Shown: positions 13,306 through 16,984 of the stretch, in pieces
Layout: every line of letters begins with the position of its first letter
Numbering within the stretch: the first letter of the stretch is position 1
From: Candidatus Fischerbacteria bacterium RBG_13_37_8
GTDB lineage: Bacteria; Acidobacteriota; HRBIN11; MFGW01
Direction: 5' to 3'
Assembly: GCA_001780385.1 (NCBI GenBank)
Contig: MFGW01000136.1
Coordinates: 1-16,984, forward strand
DNA: 16,984 nt
The notes under the pieces: model-generated
Databases searched by the model: none
Told to the model about the DNA's origin: nothing
The model's input: the letters and a program-made list of their open reading frames with translations, nothing else
Made by a program: the position numbers and the translations under genes

Positions 13306-15297
13306 ATGAAAAAGAAGCTCATTAATAATCTTGATACTGTAATCACTGCTGTTTTCCTTACCATTATTTTTATTGCCCTCCCTTTGCTCGAAAAACAATA
13401 CTTCATCTTTTCACAATTTCTCGCCCAGGTAAGTCTTTTTCTCGTTCTTTTCTATTTTTTTATGCGCACACTATTATCAAAACAAGAATTAACAGTGCGT
13501 TTCGGTTATCTTGAACTTCTCTTTATTCTCCTGATTGCACCTTTTCTCGTATCAGCACTTTCAAGCGAAAACAAATACCAGGGATTCCTCATCCTTCTGG
13601 ACGTAATTATCTTTGCCTGCTTTCTTATCGCATACAAAAAGATATTTTTTACAAGTAAATCCTGGATGCTGTTCCTGCCTGTCATTACCGGAGGTTTCCT
13701 CCTGTCCTGCATCACTATCCTGGATACCTTTCATTTCTCGCTTAAAGCGGGTTTTGTAAATGCTAATCTTGCAGCATTATTTATCTTCATTTCATTATTG
13801 TACGCTCTGACATTTTTAAAAAAAAGTATGATTTTTTCTTTAAAAGGCATTTCCCTCCTCATAGCAATACTCGCCATGATAACAGCAGAAATAATCATCT
13901 CCTCGCGTAGCATCTATATTATTATTATAAGCATATTCCTTATTCTTATAATCTCCGCAAAAAAAATAAGTGTATTGGCGGACCAACATGTCCGTCCTCA
14001 AAGACACAAATGCACAGAGGAACAAAGGAACAATGTTTATCCAGAAAATAGCAAAACAGCAACTAAATATAAGAGCATTATTATCATAGCTTTACTTGCT
14101 GGCATCCTGATTGCCCTCGTCGGTTTTTCTTATAAATTGTACCAGATTCCCTACAAATGGGAGAGAATACAAATATGGAAAACAAGCTTGGCAATGTTGA
14201 AGGATAACATTATTTCAGGAGTCGGAACAGGTAATTATGAACTTGTTGCCTACCAGTACAACTTTCCTACTGCTGAATCACCTGCACGTTATGCATTATA
14301 TCCCAATCATGCACACAATCAATGGCTCCATGTTATGTGTGAAACCGGTATAATTTCTATTATTATCCTGGGACTTTTCTTCTTTATATTTTTACGCAAT
14401 GCATTTTTTCTGTATCGAAATTATTTATTGTCATCAATAGTTCCCCTTGTATTTATCTCCTTTCTTATTTTTGGATGCGTGAATAATTTTTTTGATTCGT
14501 ATGCTCTCGCATTTTTATTCATGAGCAGTTTAGTTGCCTTCCAGAACAGCATTCCCAATAGGACTATTGAATTTACCATTCATTCTTCCAGAACTATCAT
14601 TCTTATCATTTTTCTTTTTCTTTCCTTGCATTTGCTGCTATATATTACGATTCCGTATTTAGCACATAGAAATTACATGGCGTCTCAATTATTTTATGAA
14701 CAGGGAAAACTTGTCCAGGCAAGAAACGCAATTGATTCTGCAATAAAGAAAACACCCAACAATAGTTCCTGCTATCGCCTGAAAGCAAAAATACAATTCT
14801 CTGATTATTTGCAGAAGAGAAATATAGAATTGATTCCACTGGTAGTTCGTGATTACGAAGAAGCTAAAAATATCAATCCTTCAGATTTCCGTACATTCCG
14901 CGATGAAGCTGATTTTTATCTTGCATTATTCTCTACCGTACCTTCGACTGAATTTATTTATAATGCTATCAGCACTTATAAAGCGGCACTTAAGTTAAAT
15001 CCTTACAATCCTTTTTATCATTATCATTTATCTCATTGCTATGCTATACTGAATAAATTGGAAAAGGCAACAGAGGAGTTAAAAATTGCTGTAGAAATTG
15101 AGCCCAACTATATTGCAGGACATTTTGAGCTATCCAATTTATACAGAACAACCAATAATACCAGGATGTCAGAGATGCACTTGCAGAGGGCAAAAGAACT
15201 AGCCATTAAATACAAATACTATCCGCGATCAAAAAATGATTATATAAATACTCTGCTTCATATTCCATCAGAACTTTTATTTGCAATTAACATGTAA
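13306..15297 (+). CDS. Second O-antigen ligase-family membrane protein with C-terminal TPRs and an in-frame repeat insertion
   Basis: 663 residues. Membrane helices fill 10-220 and 257-450. The Wzy_C motif is ERIQIWKTSLAMLKDN followed by SGVGTGNY (286-311) and NHAHNQWLHVMCETG (334-348), with Arg287, His335/His337 and Glu346 as likely functional residues. From about 465 to 650 there are TPRs (EQGKLVQARNAIDSAIKKTP, NAISTYKAALKLNPYNPFYH, KATEELKIAVEIEPNYIAGH). Residues 222-234 (SVLADQHVRPQRH) are encoded by a 39-bp repeat lodged between two hydrophobic helices; the following KCTEEQRNN also looks repeat-derived. It lies 13 bp after the first ligase gene and is probably co-transcribed. The TAA stop is the first three bases of a 101-bp inverted-repeat element. 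Confidence 0.88.
   Translation: MKKKLINNLDTVITAVFLTIIFIALPLLEKQYFIFSQFLAQVSLFLVLFYFFMRTLLSKQELTVRFGYLELLFILLIAPFLVSALSSENKYQGFLILLDVIIFACFLIAYKKIFFTSKSWMLFLPVITGGFLLSCITILDTFHFSLKAGFVNANLAALFIFISLLYALTFLKKSMIFSLKGISLLIAILAMITAEIIISSRSIYIIIISIFLILIISAKKISVLADQHVRPQRHKCTEEQRNNVYPENSKTATKYKSIIIIALLAGILIALVGFSYKLYQIPYKWERIQIWKTSLAMLKDNIISGVGTGNYELVAYQYNFPTAESPARYALYPNHAHNQWLHVMCETGIISIIILGLFFFIFLRNAFFLYRNYLLSSIVPLVFISFLIFGCVNNFFDSYALAFLFMSSLVAFQNSIPNRTIEFTIHSSRTIILIIFLFLSLHLLLYITIPYLAHRNYMASQLFYEQGKLVQARNAIDSAIKKTPNNSSCYRLKAKIQFSDYLQKRNIELIPLVVRDYEEAKNINPSDFRTFRDEADFYLALFSTVPSTEFIYNAISTYKAALKLNPYNPFYHYHLSHCYAILNKLEKATEELKIAVEIEPNYIAGHFELSNLYRTTNNTRMSEMHLQRAKELAIKYKYYPRSKNDYINTLLHIPSELLFAINM
13969..14007 (+). 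repeat. 39-bp palindromic element, copy 4 (inside second ligase gene)
   Basis: Begins exactly on codon 222 and is translated SVLADQHVRPQRH. It keeps GCGGAC and GTCCGTCCTCAAAGACAC, with 31/39 identity to copy 2. It is followed by TGCACAGAGGAACAAAGGAAC, a purine-rich short repeat resembling sequence beside copy 1. This is the only copy in the middle of a gene. Confidence 0.87.
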
Positions 15298-15395
15298 GGG
15301 GTCAGGTCTTGAATTTTGAATTTCTTAATTCGCGAAGACGGAGAATGAATACAAGCTTTGATTTTGAAATTCAAAATTCAAGACCTGACCCCTTA
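15295..15395. repeat. 101-bp element with perfect 29-bp terminal inverted repeats
   Basis: The left arm, 15295-15323, begins TAAGGGGTCAGGTCTTGAAT and is exactly complementary to the right arm, 15367-15395. The 43-bp centre contains no open reading frame. It fills almost the whole gap between the second ligase gene and the phosphoglycosyltransferase gene; its first three bases are the ligase stop codon. GGGGTCAGGTCTTGAATT-type ends recall repeat families associated with REP-associated tyrosine transposases in other bacteria, but no transposase is present. The resulting RNA hairpin could also act between the genes. Confidence 0.88.
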
Positions 15396-15406
15396 TCCTT
15401 GACGTT

Positions 15407-16408
15407 ATGAACAAGATAGTGCTTCCCATACTAATAGTTATTTTATCCTTTCTTTTCAGCTTAAGGGGAACCAAAGTTGCTCAAAAGGCAGCATTGCATT
15501 TTGGCATTGTAGATAAACCTGACGGAAAATTAAAGATACACGAAGAATCAGTGCCCTATTTAGGGGGGTTGAGTATTTACCTGTCATTTCTTATCGCACT
15601 GTCAATCATCATTGAATTTGATCAAAAGGTACTCGGTCTATTATTAGGCAGTACACTGGTAATGCTGCTTGGATTATTAGATGATCTAAAAGCGATTGAA
15701 CCGATAATAAAAATTCTCGGACAATTATTAGCGGTGACAGTGCTGATAAAAAGCGGTATCGTCATTGATATCGTATTTCTTTCGAATTGGCAAAATACTG
15801 TGCTTACCGTATTATGGGTGCTGACACTTACCAATGCATTTAACATTATAGATATAATGGATGGACTGGCAGGTGGAATTGCAGCATTCAGCACTTTATT
15901 TCTTGCGATTATTTCTTATTTAAATGGCCAGCATTTTATTTCACTTATTGCAGCAGCTTTGTTTGGTTCCATTATTGGTTTTCTCAAGTATAATTTTGTC
16001 CCGGCGAGGATTTATTTAGGAGACAGCGGCAGTTTATTTCTTGGATTTATGCTTGCATCACTTTCCATGATAGCTTCTTATTCTGATACGAACAGGTATG
16101 CCCTGCTCAGCCCGCTTGTTTTATTTGGGATACCGCTTTTCGACCTTTACTATGTAGTTTTATTGAGAATCATTAAGAAAAAATCACCTTTCAGGGGGAG
16201 CAAGGATCATTATGCAGTAAGGATGAAAATACACGGGATAGCGGTGCGAAGAATTGTTGGTTTTTCATATCTGCTGGGTTTCTTTTTAGGATTGGCAACA
16301 CTGGCGAATATTTTTATTCTACCATGGCAATCGCTGGTGCTTTACGCGATAATTATTGTATTCTTTATTATTTTTGGTGCACTTCTGGCACAAATTAAAG
16401 TCGATTAG
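15407..16408 (+). CDS. WecA/MraY-family undecaprenyl-phosphate glycosyl-1-phosphate transferase
   Basis: 333 residues and about ten membrane helices. The family moves a sugar-1-phosphate from a UDP-sugar to undecaprenyl phosphate on the cytoplasmic face, starting glycan assembly. The motifs are LLGLLDDLKAIEP with Asp92-Asp93, NAFNIIDIMDGLAGG (143-157) with the catalytic-region Asp149/Asp152, YLGDSGSLFLGF (203-214), and SKDHYAVRM (265-273). The last replaces the longer basic loop and lacks the fully histidine-rich version seen in some WecA proteins. It is more WecA- than MraY-like, because no mur or fts genes are nearby and the neighbours are ligases. No Shine-Dalgarno sequence precedes the ATG, which lies 11 bp after the 101-bp repeat. 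The sugar cannot be predicted. Confidence 0.92.
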   Translation: MNKIVLPILIVILSFLFSLRGTKVAQKAALHFGIVDKPDGKLKIHEESVPYLGGLSIYLSFLIALSIIIEFDQKVLGLLLGSTLVMLLGLLDDLKAIEPIIKILGQLLAVTVLIKSGIVIDIVFLSNWQNTVLTVLWVLTLTNAFNIIDIMDGLAGGIAAFSTLFLAIISYLNGQHFISLIAAALFGSIIGFLKYNFVPARIYLGDSGSLFLGFMLASLSMIASYSDTNRYALLSPLVLFGIPLFDLYYVVLLRIIKKKSPFRGSKDHYAVRMKIHGIAVRRIVGFSYLLGFFLGLATLANIFILPWQSLVLYAIIIVFFIIFGALLAQIKVD

Positions 16409-16474
16409 AAGGATGCAGATCTGATAATTATTAAGGGCTTCCGTAAAAATAACCTTGCATTTTTTGCGCGGGCA

Positions 16475-16984
16475 CTAAGGATAGGTAGCGAAAAATGTTC
16501 TTTTTATCTGCAACGCAAGTGGATGTTGAGGAGATATTTCTAAGGCTTTTTGTAAATTTTCCAGCGCTTTTGGTCTATCACCCTTATCATAATAGACCAG
16601 GGTTAAATTAATGTAAGCATCAGGCAGATCCGGATAGAGCTGGACTGCACGTATTAATGTATTCAAAGCATCGTCATATCTTTTAGTAAAATCAAGCATT
16701 CTTGCATAACTGTTAAGAAGCTTATAATCATCCGGAAAATAATCCACTCCCTTTTTAAAAACTATTTCGGCCTCGTCAAATCTTTTCAATTCGACAAGAT
16801 AATTTCCAAGCATTATATAGCCTTCCACGATTTTATCGTCCAGTTTAAGAGCTGTATAAAGGTATTCAATAGCAGTTGCATATTCATGTTTCATCTCTCC
16901 ATAAACTTTAGCTAATGGTATATAAATATCAGGATAATTAGGTTCAATGGATAAAAGCTTCTTATAATAAACTATTGCATCATC
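16475..16984 (-). CDS. TPR-repeat protein (N-terminus beyond window)
   Basis: The reading frame is open to the right edge, so the ATG at 16894 is internal: upstream codons continue the same repeat pattern (YYKKLLSIEPNYPDIYIPLA). About 169 residues are visible, made up of roughly five 34-residue TPRs such as EYATAIEYLYTALKLDDKIVE, LKRFDEAEIVFKKGVDYFPDD and KALENLQKALEISPQH. It ends KRTFFATYP. TPRs mediate protein-protein contacts; nothing here shows a catalytic domain, and the missing N-terminus may carry a membrane anchor or signal. It converges on the phosphoglycosyltransferase gene across a 66-bp gap in which no convincing terminator was seen. Confidence 0.88.
   Translation of the reverse strand, partial: DDAIVYYKKLLSIEPNYPDIYIPLAKVYGEMKHEYATAIEYLYTALKLDDKIVEGYIMLGNYLVELKRFDEAEIVFKKGVDYFPDDYKLLNSYARMLDFTKRYDDALNTLIRAVQLYPDLPDAYINLTLVYYDKGDRPKALENLQKALEISPQHPLALQIKRTFFATYP

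Noticed and set aside
1808..14007. CRISPR array formed by the 39-bp repeats
   Set aside because: The four copies are thousands of bases apart with no regular spacers and no cas genes.
16409..16474. Bidirectional terminator between the converging genes
   Set aside because: Only a 5-bp match (ATGCA/TGCAT) with a very long loop was found; not supportable.

Overview
The window comes from a low-GC bacterium with a Gram-negative-type envelope. Envelope genes supporting this are a type II secretion/type IV pilin-like protein, two O-antigen-ligase-type membrane enzymes, a WecA/MraY-type phosphoglycosyltransferase, a site-2 protease and several membrane-anchored TPR proteins. The mix of TPR-fused membrane proteins, EGY1-like protease, complete panBCD and many small dispersed repeats resembles uncultivated environmental lineages, but no phylogenetic marker is present and I do not assign a phylum. 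No tRNA, rRNA, CRISPR array or transposase gene was seen, and no gene-free stretch exceeds 300 bases.

Layout. On the minus strand, 1-7564 holds a partial TIGR01212-type radical SAM gene, a site-2 protease, an HU-family protein, a small membrane-anchored protein, a long TPR protein with one central membrane helix, and a polytopic GT-C-like membrane protein with C-terminal TPRs. A divergent promoter region (7565-7754) separates these from plus-strand genes: a deoxynucleoside kinase, then panB, panC and panD with near-zero spacing, preceded by a structured leader that may be a cis-regulatory RNA. After a nested palindrome come a GspG/PilA-like pseudopilin with a strong terminator, two tandem Wzy_C-type ligases with TPR-like tails, and a phosphoglycosyltransferase. 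A convergent TPR gene runs off the right edge.

How the genes work together. PanB, PanC and PanD convert ketoisovalerate and aspartate to pantothenate, the CoA precursor. The pseudopilin, ligases and phosphoglycosyltransferase fit a surface-polysaccharide or protein O-glycosylation locus; this is inferred from order and motifs only.

The most unusual content is the repeats. A 39-bp palindromic element occurs four times without indels. Three copies are translated in the same frame inside unrelated genes (panD tail, first ligase tail, and an internal loop of the second ligase), reminiscent of Rickettsia palindromic elements. At least four other repeat types fill the gaps: inverted CCAGTCC heptamer arrays, an inverted CAG/GGGG-rich pair, a 101-bp element with perfect 29-bp terminal inverted repeats, and a nested GTGACAA palindrome. 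Several of these supply or touch the stop codon of the adjacent gene. Three strong sigma70-type promoters are readable, two of which predict mRNAs with almost no leader.
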